Made by a program: the position numbers and the translations under genes. The notes below the pieces were generated by a model. That model saw only the letters and a program-made list of their open reading frames with translations, searched no databases and had not been told where the DNA came from. DNA of 64,000 bases from Alphaproteobacteria bacterium. GTDB lineage: Bacteria > Pseudomonadota > Alphaproteobacteria > VGDZ01. The stretch covers positions 1 to 64,000 of the forward strand of contig VGDZ01000002.1 of assembly GCA_016869515.1 (NCBI GenBank), in the 5' to 3' direction. Below are positions 17,116-25,812 of this stretch, piece after piece; within the stretch, counting starts at the first letter, position 1; each line of letters begins with the position of its first letter.

Positions 17116-18099
17116 TCACATGCCGACCTTCTGGTTGACGAAGCGCAGCGTATAGGCCTCCTTGATCGGCATGCCGGCGGGAAACACGCCGGCGCCGATC
17201 ATCTTCTTGTAGAACGAGTCCCAGCGCGCATCGACCATGGCGCCGATGCCCATGGTCTTGGTATCGCCGGAATCGACGATGCCGCGGGCCAGCAACTCCT
17301 TGTGCGAAAAAGCCAGCTGGGCGTCGGTCATCTCGGGATTGTCGGTCTTGATCAGCGCATTGGCCTTGGCCCGATCCTTGTACATGTAGCCGTACCAACC
17401 CTCGATCGTGCCGTTGACGAAGCGCTGCACCATGTCGGGCTTTTTCTCCGCTACTTCCCGCACCACCTCGATTGTGGTCGAATACGTGTCGTAGCCATTG
17501 TCCGCCAGCAAATGGATCACCGGCGCGACATTGGTCAATTCGGCGATCTTGAACGGCTCGGAGGTGACGTAGCCCTGCTGGCAGACGTTCTTGTCGGCCA
17601 GGAACGGTCCCGGGTTGAAAGTGTAGGGCTTGATCATGTCGTCGGTGTAGCCGAACGCCGCCTTGAGCCACGGCCAATAGGTGGTGCGCGCGCCGGACGA
17701 AATCAGGATGGTCTTGCCCTTGAGTTCCGACAGCTTGTCGGCGCCGGCATTGGCGTGACAGATCAGAACCTGCGGATCCTTCTGGAAGACCGCGGCGATG
17801 GTGATCACCGGAATCTTGTTCTGAAGGAAATTGAGCGCGCCGTTGAGCGAGGAACCCATGTTGAAGTCGATCTTGCCGGCGGCGATGAGTTGGTTGTGGT
17901 TGACCTGAGGGCCGCCCGGACGAATCGTGACGTCGAGGCCGTATTTCTTGTAGATGCCTTCGGCCACCGCGTAGTAGTAGCCGCCGTGCTCGGCCTGCGC
18001 CTTCCAATTGGTGCCGAACGTGACCTTCTCTTGCGCGGTCGCCATGCTGGCGACCATCGCGCCCGCGACCAAAGTCGCTGCCATGCCGGTCCGGATCAT
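17116..18099 (-). CDS. NMT1/THI5-like ABC substrate-binding protein, copy 2
   Basis: This is the first gene of the operon, a 327-residue secreted receptor with signal peptide ending near ATA (MIRTGMAATLVAGAMVASMATA). Motifs FGTNWKAQAEHGGYYYAVAE and IEGWYGYMYKD are shared with copy 1, and both proteins end in the same residues (FVN-KVGM). Two receptors feeding one permease would widen the ligand range or provide affinity variants. The upstream 177 bp contain no TPP-riboswitch-like motifs, unlike the nearby thi operon, so thiamine control of this operon is not supported. Confidence 0.88.
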   Translation of the reverse strand: MIRTGMAATLVAGAMVASMATAQEKVTFGTNWKAQAEHGGYYYAVAEGIYKKYGLDVTIRPGGPQVNHNQLIAAGKIDFNMGSSLNGALNFLQNKIPVITIAAVFQKDPQVLICHANAGADKLSELKGKTILISSGARTTYWPWLKAAFGYTDDMIKPYTFNPGPFLADKNVCQQGYVTSEPFKIAELTNVAPVIHLLADNGYDTYSTTIEVVREVAEKKPDMVQRFVNGTIEGWYGYMYKDRAKANALIKTDNPEMTDAQLAFSHKELLARGIVDSGDTKTMGIGAMVDARWDSFYKKMIGAGVFPAGMPIKEAYTLRFVNQKVGM

Positions 18100-18276
18100 T
18101 GCCCTCTCCCCGATTCGTCTGCCGAGATCGGAATTATAGGCAATCCCCGCCCGGCTACGCGAGTCCCGAGACCCTCTTTCGGTGGCAGAATCCTGTTGAT
18201 AACTTTGCCGTCTATGCGATTCGACTGGACCAAGTTCGGCTGCCGCGAATCAAGCCGGTAACGCAAGCGCGGGCAT

Positions 18277-19035
18277 TCACTCTTCGTAGATCATCTTGAC
18301 CGTCATGCCGCCGTCGACAATCAAGTTTTGACCAGTCACGAATTCCGCTTGCTCGGCCAGATAGAAACAAGCCTGAGCTATGTCCTCCGGCCGCCCGACG
18401 CGGCCGACCGGATGTTGAGACCGATCGCGCTCGGTGTGGACCGGCTGGGCAGCTCGGCCGCCGAATTGCCAGTCGCGTGTCTCGATCCAACCCGGGCTTA
18501 CGCAATTCACCCGAATTCCCATCGGCCCGAGACTGAGGGCCAGCGCATGGGTCAGCGCGACAATGCCGCCTTTCGAAGCTGCATAGGCCTCGGTATCGGG
18601 CTCGGACATGAAGGCGCGAGTCGAGGCGATAGTCACGATCGCTCCGCCACGCTTGCGGCGCGCCATGGCCTGGGCGGCGGCCTGCGCGCAAAGAAACGCG
18701 CCTCGCAGATTGACCGCAAGCACGCGGTCGAAATCCGAAGTCGCCAGCTCCAGCGCCGGGGCGCGACGGTTGATGCCGGCATTGGCCACCAACACGTCGG
18801 GGCAGCCGATCTCGGCTTCGGTCCGCGCCATCCAGCCCGTGACATCGGACTTGTTGGCCACGTCTCCCGTCACATGGATGACCTTGCGCCCTTCGCCCCG
18901 CATGCGCCGCACCAGATCTTCGCCGGCATCGACCGCCGGATCGATCACCGAGACGGCATAGTCGGCGCGGGCGAAATGCTCGGCCACGGCGCGGCCGATG
19001 CCTTGCGCCCCGCCCGAGACCGCCAACACCTTCAC
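18277..19035 (-). CDS. SDR family oxidoreductase
   Basis: This 252-residue classical short-chain dehydrogenase starts at GTG 19035 (VKVLAVSGGAQGIGRAV), overlapping the GNAT stop (GTGA). It has the cofactor motif SGGAQGIG, NAGIN, the catalytic Ser (IASTRAFMS), YAASKGG and the C-terminal IVDGGM. A longer frame to 19242 would overlap the acetyltransferase entirely and is rejected. It would reduce or oxidise an alcohol/ketone of unknown identity. It is the last gene of the run that begins at the TPP riboswitch. Confidence 0.88.
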   Translation of the reverse strand: MKVLAVSGGAQGIGRAVAEHFARADYAVSVIDPAVDAGEDLVRRMRGEGRKVIHVTGDVANKSDVTGWMARTEAEIGCPDVLVANAGINRRAPALELATSDFDRVLAVNLRGAFLCAQAAAQAMARRKRGGAIVTIASTRAFMSEPDTEAYAASKGGIVALTHALALSLGPMGIRVNCVSPGWIETRDWQFGGRAAQPVHTERDRSQHPVGRVGRPEDIAQACFYLAEQAEFVTGQNLIVDGGMTVKMIYEE

Positions 19036-19634
19036 TTGCGGCTCGCCAACTTGGTCTCGAGCCCGGTCTTGACCGCCGGCCATTCCTCGCGCGTGACACT
19101 GAACCAGACCGAATGCCGCAAGCGACCGTCGGCGCAGACCATGTGGTTGCGGAAGGTGCCTTCCTCCCGCGCCCCGATGCGTGCCAGCGCGGCGCGCGAC
19201 TGGACGTTGAGGCTGTCGGTCTTGAACTCGACGCGAACGCAATCCCAGACCTCGAACGCCTGCCGCATCATCAGCAGCTTGGCTTCGGTGTTGTAGGGGC
19301 CGCGCTGGAAGTCGCGGCCCAGCCAGGTGTTGCCGATCTCGACATGGCGGTTGGGACGGTCGATCGCCATGAAGCGCGTGGCGCCGATCACCCGGCCATC
19401 ATCGCCCGCGTCCAAAGTGACAAAGGGCAGCGCCTGGCCCCTGGCGTGCGACGCCAGCGCCTCATCCACCCAGGCCGCCAGCTTGTCGCGCGTGTCCATC
19501 GGCGCCACGTACCAGCGAAAGACCGCCGGATCGCCGACCGCCTCCCACAGCGCATCGAGATGCCCGCGTGCCAGCGGCTCCAGCCGGACCCGGCTTCCGC
19601 TCAGGGTGACAGGCGCGGTATCGATTCCAGCCAT
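19032..19634 (-). CDS. GNAT family N-acetyltransferase (RimJ/RimL-like)
   Basis: This acetyl-CoA-dependent acetyltransferase has 200 residues and resembles the RimJ/RimL group. It has an N-terminal VRLEPLARGHLDALW, a core strand RVIGATRFMAIDRPNRHVEIG, and a C-terminal NVQSRAALARIGAREEGTFR, which matches the acetyl-CoA contact region of that group. The substrate may be a small molecule or a peptide N-terminus. It lies 15 bp after the Bug receptor gene and is translationally coupled to the SDR gene downstream. Confidence 0.88.
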   Translation of the reverse strand: MAGIDTAPVTLSGSRVRLEPLARGHLDALWEAVGDPAVFRWYVAPMDTRDKLAAWVDEALASHARGQALPFVTLDAGDDGRVIGATRFMAIDRPNRHVEIGNTWLGRDFQRGPYNTEAKLLMMRQAFEVWDCVRVEFKTDSLNVQSRAALARIGAREEGTFRNHMVCADGRLRHSVWFSVTREEWPAVKTGLETKLASRK

Positions 19635-19649
19635 GACCGCCTGCCCCGA

Positions 19650-20633
19650 CTAGTCCAGGCTTACGCCCAGTTCCTTGACGATCGCGATCCAGTCCGGTCC
19701 CTCTTCGCGGTAGAGCTTGAAGAAATCGGCTGGACCCAGCGGTTTGTCGGGAATGCCGAACTGCCCGTGCACCGCTTGCACGCGCGGCGTCGAAAAGCCG
19801 GCGTCGATCGCGGCGGCGATGCGGCGCGTGGCCTCCTCGGGCATGCCGGCGGGCCCGAACAACCCCAGCCAGCCCCGCAACCCAAACACCTTTTGCGTCA
19901 GCCCCTGTTCGATGAAGGTCGGAATCTCGGGCAGTTTGGGCGACCGGCTGGTGGTCGGCACGGCCACGACCCGCGCCTTGCCGGCCTGGATATGCGGCGA
20001 CAGCGCGGCATAGCTGCCGATGGCGGCATGGATGCGGCCGGCCGCCAACTCGATCCACATCGGCGCTTCGCCGCGGAAATGCACCACCTCGAACTTGGTG
20101 CCGAACAGCTTGTTCATCTGTGCCGCCACCATGTGCGGGTACGAGCCCGGCGCGTAGGTCCCAAAATTGACCTCGTTGCGGGTGGCATATTCGATCAGTT
20201 GCGGCGCGTTGTGAATCGGCAGACTGGTCGGCACGGCCAGCGGCAGCTGTCCCGCGCCAAAACCGCCGATGAAGGTGAAGTCCTTGTTGGGATCGTAGGG
20301 CAGCTTCTTGTAGAGCACCTGATTCTGCACCATTGCCGTCTGGATGGTGAACAGCAGCGTGTAGCCGTCCGGCGGCGCCTTGGCGACCGCCTCGCAGGCG
20401 ATGATCGAACCTGCGCCGGCGCGGTTCTCGATCACCACCGACTGACCGAGGATTTGGCTTATGGCATCGCCGTAGGAGCGCGCATACAAATCGGTCAGGC
20501 CTCCCGGCGGAAAGCCGACGATGATCCTGATCGGCCGTTGCGGCCAGGCTTGGGCCTGCGCCGATCCCGCAGGCACTACGCCTGCCGCGGCGGCAGCGGC
20601 CAGAATCCGGCGCCGTGTCAAATCCCGAGTCAT
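19650..20633 (-). CDS. Bug/TctC-type tripartite tricarboxylate receptor
   Basis: This periplasmic solute receptor of the Bug family has 327 residues. It starts at ATG 20633 with a Tat-type leader (MTRDLTRRRILAAAAAAG). The Bug signature WPQRPIRIIVGFPPGG follows at the mature N-terminus. Bug receptors normally serve TctA/TctB permeases, and neither is encoded in this window, so it is an orphan. It sits 13 bp behind thiD, downstream of a TPP riboswitch, which raises the possibility that it binds a thiamine-related compound. That link is contextual only. Confidence 0.9.
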   Translation of the reverse strand: MTRDLTRRRILAAAAAAGVVPAGSAQAQAWPQRPIRIIVGFPPGGLTDLYARSYGDAISQILGQSVVIENRAGAGSIIACEAVAKAPPDGYTLLFTIQTAMVQNQVLYKKLPYDPNKDFTFIGGFGAGQLPLAVPTSLPIHNAPQLIEYATRNEVNFGTYAPGSYPHMVAAQMNKLFGTKFEVVHFRGEAPMWIELAAGRIHAAIGSYAALSPHIQAGKARVVAVPTTSRSPKLPEIPTFIEQGLTQKVFGLRGWLGLFGPAGMPEEATRRIAAAIDAGFSTPRVQAVHGQFGIPDKPLGPADFFKLYREEGPDWIAIVKELGVSLD

Positions 20634-20646
20634 GCGAGTCCCCTGT

Positions 20647-21504
20647 CTATTTTCCGCCCAGGTTAATCGAGCGTCGGCCTGGCGACAATCGTCGGGTTTC
20701 GGAGCGCGACCAGAGCGCGTGGAAATGATGCAACGGGCCATGACCCATGCCGACCGACAATTCGCCGGCGCGGGCGATGGCTTCGCCGACATAGGCCTTG
20801 GCTGAGCGAAACGCCGCCAGCGGCTTTTCGCCCCTTGCAAGCCTCGCGGCTATGGCCGCCGACAGCGTGCAGCCGGTGCCGTGGGTGTTGCGGGTTTGAA
20901 TGCGTCGCCCCGGCAACGTTGTGACGACCGTTCCGTCGAACGCCAGGTCCGGGCACTTGGTGCCTGGCAAGTGCCCGCCCTTGAGATAGATCCATCGAGG
21001 ACCGAGCCGGTGCAAGGCCTTGGCAATCTCCTTCATGTCGCCCTGCTTGATCGTTTGCGCCCGATCCAACAGCACCCCCGCCTCGTCCAAATTGGGTGTC
21101 AGGACGGTCGACATCGGCAACAGGGTACGACGCAGGCCGCCGACCGCGTCTTCGGACAGCAGCCGATCCCCCGACTTTGCGACCATCACCGGGTCGAGCA
21201 CGACGATAGGCGGCCGATGCCGCCGGATCGCAGCCGCCACGACATCGATCGTCTCGGACGAGCCCAGCATGCCGATCTTGACCGCATCGATCCGCAAATC
21301 GGCGAACAGACAATCGATCTGGGCGGCGACGAATGCGGGTGGGACCGGGTGAACCCCGTCCACACCCTTGGTGTTCTGCGCGGTCAGCGCGGTCAGCACT
21401 GCGCAGCCATAGGCGCCATGGGCGGCGAAGGTCTTGAGATCGGCCTGGATACCGGCTCCGCCCGAGGGGTCCGAGCCGGCGATGCTGAGCACGTTCGGAA
21501 TCAT
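20647..21504 (-). CDS. thiD: Hydroxymethylpyrimidine/phosphomethylpyrimidine kinase
   Basis: ThiD phosphorylates 4-amino-5-hydroxymethyl-2-methylpyrimidine (HMP) to HMP-P and then HMP-PP for thiamine synthesis. The 285-residue protein has the ribokinase-fold motifs VLSIAGSDPSGGAGIQAD (5-22), VLDPVMVAKSGDRLL, LTPNLDEA and the anion-hole motif THGTGCTLSAA (about 208-218). The C-terminal tail after residue 265 is slightly longer than usual. It overlaps the thiE stop by 4 bp, so the two enzymes are co-translated. Confidence 0.95.
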   Translation of the reverse strand: MIPNVLSIAGSDPSGGAGIQADLKTFAAHGAYGCAVLTALTAQNTKGVDGVHPVPPAFVAAQIDCLFADLRIDAVKIGMLGSSETIDVVAAAIRRHRPPIVVLDPVMVAKSGDRLLSEDAVGGLRRTLLPMSTVLTPNLDEAGVLLDRAQTIKQGDMKEIAKALHRLGPRWIYLKGGHLPGTKCPDLAFDGTVVTTLPGRRIQTRNTHGTGCTLSAAIAARLARGEKPLAAFRSAKAYVGEAIARAGELSVGMGHGPLHHFHALWSRSETRRLSPGRRSINLGGK

Positions 21505-22121
21505 CGGCCGAACGCCGTGCGCAAGCCGCGCGCCGCGGTCTCCGGATCGTCAGCACCGCAGATCGCCGAGACGACAGCCAAGCCGTCGGCACCGGCACTG
21601 CGCAACGGACTGGCTTCGGCCGCTGTCACGCCGCCGATCGCCATTGCCGGCCGGCGGACCGCGGCACGAATGGTACCAAATCCTTGGACGCCCAACGGCG
21701 TCTTGTGGTCGCTCTTGGTCGCGGTGGGCTTGATCGGGCCGATGCCGACATAGTCGACGGCGTCGTCGATGCGGGTGGCCAGTTCGAGCCGATCGATCGA
21801 CCAGCCGATGATGGCGCCATCTCCCAGCATGGCGCGGGCCTGCGCCGGGGCCATGTCGGCTTGGCCGAGATGGACCCCGGCGGCGCCTGACGCGCGTGCC
21901 ACTTCCGCCCGATCGTTGACGATCAACGGAACGCCGCTGGCTCCCAGCGCTTCGATCAGGCGCCGGGCCAGGGCTTCAAGGTCCCGATCCGCCGCGTCCT
22001 TCCAACGCAACTGGATCATGGTCGCGCCACCGGCCACCGCAGCCAAAGCGACGGCGACGACATCGCGACCTTTGGTGTCGGTCGGTCCGATGACGACGCA
22101 CAGTCGAGGGTCGAATTTCAT
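21501..22121 (-). CDS. thiE: Thiamine-phosphate synthase
   Basis: ThiE joins HMP-PP and the thiazole phosphate to give thiamine phosphate. The 206-residue TIM-barrel protein has VIGPTDTKGRD at its start, TMIQLRWKDAADRDLEALAR (about 36-55), LIVNDRAEVARASGAAGVHL, a Ser-containing phosphate loop, and DYVGIGPIKPTATK. It is the first gene after the TPP riboswitch, whose 3' end merges with the ribosome binding site. With thiD it covers pyrimidine activation and coupling; the thiazole branch is not in the window. Confidence 0.92.
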   Translation of the reverse strand: MKFDPRLCVVIGPTDTKGRDVVAVALAAVAGGATMIQLRWKDAADRDLEALARRLIEALGASGVPLIVNDRAEVARASGAAGVHLGQADMAPAQARAMLGDGAIIGWSIDRLELATRIDDAVDYVGIGPIKPTATKSDHKTPLGVQGFGTIRAAVRRPAMAIGGVTAAEASPLRSAGADGLAVVSAICGADDPETAARGLRTAFGR

Positions 22122-22128
22122 GCCTCTC

Positions 22129-22205
22129 CCTTCGCTGGCATTACCCAGAGCAGGTTCGCGGGTCTGATCTCAGCCGGGCAAGATGCCCAGCACCCCGTGG
22201 TGAAC
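22129..22205 (-). promoter_or_regulatory. TPP riboswitch (THI element)
   Basis: Reading the minus strand towards thiE, the conserved blocks of the TPP aptamer appear in order: GGGGTGC, GGCTGAGATC, ACCCGCGAACCTG and CTGGGTAATGCCAGCGAAGG. Spacing is normal. The P1 stem is only partly convincing by eye. The aptamer ends about 8 bases before the start codon of thiE, and the purine-rich GGGAGAGG just behind it is the likely Shine-Dalgarno. Control by sequestering the ribosome binding site is therefore likely. High TPP would reduce thiE and the genes coupled to it. Confidence 0.95.
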
Positions 22206-22210
22206 GAGAC

Positions 22211-23095
22211 TTAGGTGGCGGTCTGGCCGGTGTCAATCGCCCGGACCCGCTCGCGGTTCCAGGCGTAAAGGCCGCCGGCGACGATGATCGCACCGCCGAT
22301 CAGGGTCCACATATCAGGCACGTCGCCGAAAAAGGCCCAACCCGACAGGGCGGCAAAGGGAAACAGCGTAAAGGCGTAGGGCTGCAACTGTGCCGCCTCG
22401 CTCAGGCGAAAAGCCAGCACCATCAAGAAATGCGCGATCGCGCCGATCAGCCCCACGCCCAGCAGCAACGCCCAGCCGAGGGTATCGGGTGGCGTCCAGA
22501 ACCAAGGCCCGATCAAGGTGGTCAGGGCCAAGCCGATCACCGCGGTATAGAGCAAGGTGATCGACGGATCGTCGACTCTCCCGACTAGCCGCGACAGGAT
22601 CTGATAGATCGCCCAAAGTCCGGCGCCGGTCAGGGCGATCAGCGAAGCCGGCTGGAACACCGCCAGTCCCGGCCGCATCACCGCTATTACGCCGACCAAG
22701 CCGCACAGCACCGCCAACCATCTCCGCCACCCGACCTGCTCGCCCAGCAGCGGGACCGACAGCGCCGTGACGATCAGCGGCGCCAGCGAGGCGATGGCAT
22801 GGGTTTCGGCCAAGGGCAGGTAGCGCACGGCGAAAATGAACAAGGCGATCTCGCACATCAGCAGGATGCCACGCAGAACCTGAAGGCCTGGCCGCGCTGA
22901 TCGAAGCCCTCCCCTCAGGCGCTTGGGTCCGGCGATGATCAGGGCAAAGGCAAAGAAAAACAGGAACCGCACCCAGAGGATGTGCGGCACCGGATAATCC
23001 TGCGCCAAGCGCTTGACGCCGGCGTCCATGACGGCGAACAGCGCCATGGCCGCCAGCACGCAGAGGATGCCGCGACGGGTGTGATGGGAAGACAT
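22211..23095 (-). CDS. EamA/DMT family transporter
   Basis: This 294-residue protein has ten predicted hydrophobic helices in two homologous halves of five, as in the drug/metabolite transporter superfamily (RhaT/YdcZ-like EamA domain). Recognisable features include an N-terminal GILCVLAAMALFAVMDAG and the second repeat beginning near residue 150. The substrate is unknown. It ends a few bases before the TPP riboswitch and reads in the same direction, so read-through into thiE is possible. It is divergent from the AstE-like gene. Confidence 0.88.
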   Translation of the reverse strand: MSSHHTRRGILCVLAAMALFAVMDAGVKRLAQDYPVPHILWVRFLFFFAFALIIAGPKRLRGGLRSARPGLQVLRGILLMCEIALFIFAVRYLPLAETHAIASLAPLIVTALSVPLLGEQVGWRRWLAVLCGLVGVIAVMRPGLAVFQPASLIALTGAGLWAIYQILSRLVGRVDDPSITLLYTAVIGLALTTLIGPWFWTPPDTLGWALLLGVGLIGAIAHFLMVLAFRLSEAAQLQPYAFTLFPFAALSGWAFFGDVPDMWTLIGGAIIVAGGLYAWNRERVRAIDTGQTAT

Positions 23096-23152
23096 GCGGG
23101 CCTGCTTCGGTTAATCTCACGCTCCCGCCTAACGCACAAGAGCCCCCGCGCC

Positions 23153-24112
23153 ATGCCCAAATCCGCCCGCAGAGAACTGCCGCTGCCGCCGCTTGAAGTC
23201 GTGCCGCGCGATCTGTCCGCCTTTCGGCGCGGCAATCGCGGCGTCGATTACGTTCACACCTTCGACTCGGGCCGGCCCGGCAAGCATGTGCTGATCAACG
23301 GGCTGACGCACGGCAACGAGTTCTGCGGCATGACCGCCTTCTGCCATTTGCTGGAACACGGTATCCGCCCCAAGGCCGGCAAGCTGACGCTGAGTCTGTC
23401 GAACGTCGCCGCCTACCAAAGCTTCGATCCCAGGCGGCCGTTCGAATCGCGCCTGTTGGTGCAGAACTTCAACCGCATTTGGTCCGACGAGATTTTGGAT
23501 CGCGGCGAGCGTTCGCCGGAATACGATCGCGCCCGCGAACTGCGTCCGATCTTCCGCGAGGCCGACGCGTTGCTGGACCTGCATTCGACCAGCCACGTCA
23601 ACCCGGCGATGTGGTGCTACAAGAACCTGCCCCGGCATCAGGCTGCGGCGCGGGCGATCGGCTTTCCCGAGCATCACGTATTCACTTCTGGCGGCAAGAT
23701 GACCGGCCCGGTGCTGATCGAATACGACAAGTTCGGTGCCGCCGAAGGTACGGCCTGCGGCCTGTTGGTCGAGTGCGGCCAGCATTTCGCCTCCTCGGCC
23801 GGCGCCGTCGCTATCGACACTTCGCTGCGGTTCCTGGCTCATTTCGGGGCGATCGATCCGGTACGGCCGAAGTTCCCGGCGCCCAAAGCGCCCAAGCTGC
23901 TGGAGACTTTCGAAGTCGTGGTCGTCCGCCACGACGATTTCGTGTTCGCCGAGAACTGGACCGGCTTCGAGGAACTCGAAAAGGGCCGCTTGATTTGCAC
24001 CCAGGGCGGAGTCGAGGTGCGCGCGCCCGAGGAAAGCACCGTGCTGGTGATGCCGACCCGGCGCATCGTCGTCGGCCGCGAGGGTGTGACCTTGGCCCGC
24101 AAGCGGGGCTGA
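23153..24112 (+). CDS. Succinylglutamate desuccinylase/aspartoacylase-like hydrolase
   Basis: This zinc-dependent deacylase of the M14/AstE-AspA family has 319 residues. The zinc motifs are visible: GLTHGNEF (His and Glu ligands, about 45-52) and LLDLHSTSH (third ligand, about 142-150). The start is ATG 23153 (MPKSARRELPL); an upstream extension to 22982 would run into the divergent EamA gene. Members remove acyl groups from amino acids or act on related amides. Its position ahead of a peptide ABC operon suggests use of an imported N-acyl or peptide-like compound. Confidence 0.87.
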   Translation: MPKSARRELPLPPLEVVPRDLSAFRRGNRGVDYVHTFDSGRPGKHVLINGLTHGNEFCGMTAFCHLLEHGIRPKAGKLTLSLSNVAAYQSFDPRRPFESRLLVQNFNRIWSDEILDRGERSPEYDRARELRPIFREADALLDLHSTSHVNPAMWCYKNLPRHQAAARAIGFPEHHVFTSGGKMTGPVLIEYDKFGAAEGTACGLLVECGQHFASSAGAVAIDTSLRFLAHFGAIDPVRPKFPAPKAPKLLETFEVVVVRHDDFVFAENWTGFEELEKGRLICTQGGVEVRAPEESTVLVMPTRRIVVGREGVTLARKRG

Positions 24113-24115
24113 GGC

Positions 24116-24145
24116 TGGACAACGCGCCGCCCAGGTCCCTACAAT
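24116..24145 (+). promoter_or_regulatory. Probable sigma-70 promoter of the peptide ABC operon
   Basis: TGGACA (24116-24121) and TACAAT (24140-24145) are separated by 18 bp, a good match to a housekeeping promoter. The predicted start near 24152 gives a leader of about 50 nt before the receptor gene's ATG at 24203. The -35 box begins 3 bp after the stop of the preceding deacylase gene. Confidence 0.5.
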
Positions 24146-24202
24146 CCGCGCCAATCCGCCGCATGGTGGCGACCAACTGACGATTCTCGAGGGGAGAACC
24201 TG

Positions 24203-25786
24203 ATGCGCCTTATCAACCTGGTGACCGCAAGCGCGCTGGCGCTGGCGGCGGCAAGCATGCCGGCCTCGGCCAAGACCTTCAAATGGGCCAACGACGGCGA
24301 CGTGTCCTCGATGGACCCGTTTGCGCGCAACGAGACCTTCCTGCTCACCTTCATGAGCAACATCTACGAGCCGCTGGTGCGCCGCGACCGCAACCTCAAA
24401 CTCGAGCCGGCATTGGCGGTGAAGTGGGGCCAGGCCTCGCCGACGGTGTGGCGGTTCGACTTGCGCCCAGGCGTCAAGTTTTCCGACGGCTCGCCCTTCA
24501 CGGCCGACGACGCGGTGTTCTCGCTGACCCGCGCCAACAGCCAAGGCTCCAACATGACCGGCTATTTCGTGTCGGTGAAGGAGATCCGCAAGGCCGGCGA
24601 TCTGGCGGTCGAGGTCGAGACTAAGTACCCCGATCCCCTGCTCGACCAGAAGTTCGCCGCGCTCGGCATGATGAGCAAGGCCTGGGCCGAAAAGAACAAC
24701 GCCCAGCAATCGGCCGACTTGACCAAGATGCAGGAGAACTTCGCCACCCGTAACGCCATGGGCACCGGGCCGTTCGTCCTGAGCGGGCGCGAGCCCGACG
24801 TGCGCACCACGCTCAAGCCCAACGCCGGCTGGTGGGACAAGCCCGAGCACAATCTGACCGAGGTGATCTTTAGCCGCGTCGCCAACGACGCCACGCGCGT
24901 GGCGGCGCTGCTGTCGGGCGAGATCGACATGATCTACACCGTCCCGCCCCAGGACACCGAGCGGCTCAAGAACGCGGCCACCACCAAGGTGCTGGAAGGC
25001 CCCGAGACCCGCGTGGTCTATCTCGGCTTCGACCACCTGCGGCCTGAGTTGCTGCATTCCAACGTCAAGGGCAAGAACCCGTTCAAGGACAAGCGGGTGC
25101 GCGAGGCGTTCTATCGCGCCATCGATGTCGAATCGATCCGGACCAAGGTGATGCGCGGTCAGGCGACGCCGGTGGCGTTGATGGTCGCGCCCGGCATCAA
25201 CGGCTACGCCAAGGAACTCGACGTGCGGCCGAAATACGATCCGGCGCTGTCCCGGAAGCTGCTGGCCGAGGCGGGTTACCCCGAGGGCTTCGAAGTGCAG
25301 ATGGACTGCCCCAACGACCGCTACGTCAACGACGAGAAGATCTGCCAGGCGGTGGTGGCGATGCTGGCGCGCATCAACATTCGCGTGTTCTTGCTGGCGC
25401 AGACCCGCACGCGCTACTTCGCCCAGATCCTGGGGCCGGCCTACAACACCAGCTTCTTCATGCTGGGCTGGTCGCCGGCCGCGACCTACGACACCCACAA
25501 CCCGTTCGAGCAGCTGATCCAAAGCCGGCCCGAGCGCGGCAAGGGACTGTTCAATGTCGGCGGCTATTCCAACAAGGCGTTCGACGCTTTGGCCGACAAG
25601 ATCGAGGTCGAGACCGACAAGGCCAAGCGCGACGCCATGATCAAGGAAGCGCATCGCCTTTATCGCGACGACTTCGCCTACATCCCCTTGCACCAGCAGG
25701 CGCTGGTGTGGGCGATGAAGCGGAACGTCGACCTGGTGCAGCCCGCGGACAATTCCTTCCCGCTGCGCTTCGTCAATCTTAAGTAG
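24203..25786 (+). CDS. Peptide/nickel-type ABC substrate-binding protein (SBP_bac_5)
   Basis: This 527-residue periplasmic receptor of the DppA/OppA type has a clear signal peptide (MRLINLVTASALALAAASMPASA). Family motifs include LVRRDRNLKLEPALAVKW and WRFDLRPGVKFSDGSPFTADDAVFS (given here in part: FDLRPGVKFSDGSPFTADD). The C-terminus is also typical. The closely packed permeases and ATPases downstream identify it as the receptor of a complete importer. The ligand may be a peptide, opine or glycoside; the sequence does not tell. Confidence 0.92.
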   Translation: MRLINLVTASALALAAASMPASAKTFKWANDGDVSSMDPFARNETFLLTFMSNIYEPLVRRDRNLKLEPALAVKWGQASPTVWRFDLRPGVKFSDGSPFTADDAVFSLTRANSQGSNMTGYFVSVKEIRKAGDLAVEVETKYPDPLLDQKFAALGMMSKAWAEKNNAQQSADLTKMQENFATRNAMGTGPFVLSGREPDVRTTLKPNAGWWDKPEHNLTEVIFSRVANDATRVAALLSGEIDMIYTVPPQDTERLKNAATTKVLEGPETRVVYLGFDHLRPELLHSNVKGKNPFKDKRVREAFYRAIDVESIRTKVMRGQATPVALMVAPGINGYAKELDVRPKYDPALSRKLLAEAGYPEGFEVQMDCPNDRYVNDEKICQAVVAMLARINIRVFLLAQTRTRYFAQILGPAYNTSFFMLGWSPAATYDTHNPFEQLIQSRPERGKGLFNVGGYSNKAFDALADKIEVETDKAKRDAMIKEAHRLYRDDFAYIPLHQQALVWAMKRNVDLVQPADNSFPLRFVNLK

Positions 25787-25812
25787 GGCCCGATCGTAGG
25801 GCTTGATTAAGT

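Noticed and set aside
18100..18276. TPP or other riboswitch ahead of the NMT1-like ABC operon
   Set aside because: None of the THI-box blocks (CTGAGA, ACCTG, GGGTAATGCCAGCG) occurs there on the minus strand.
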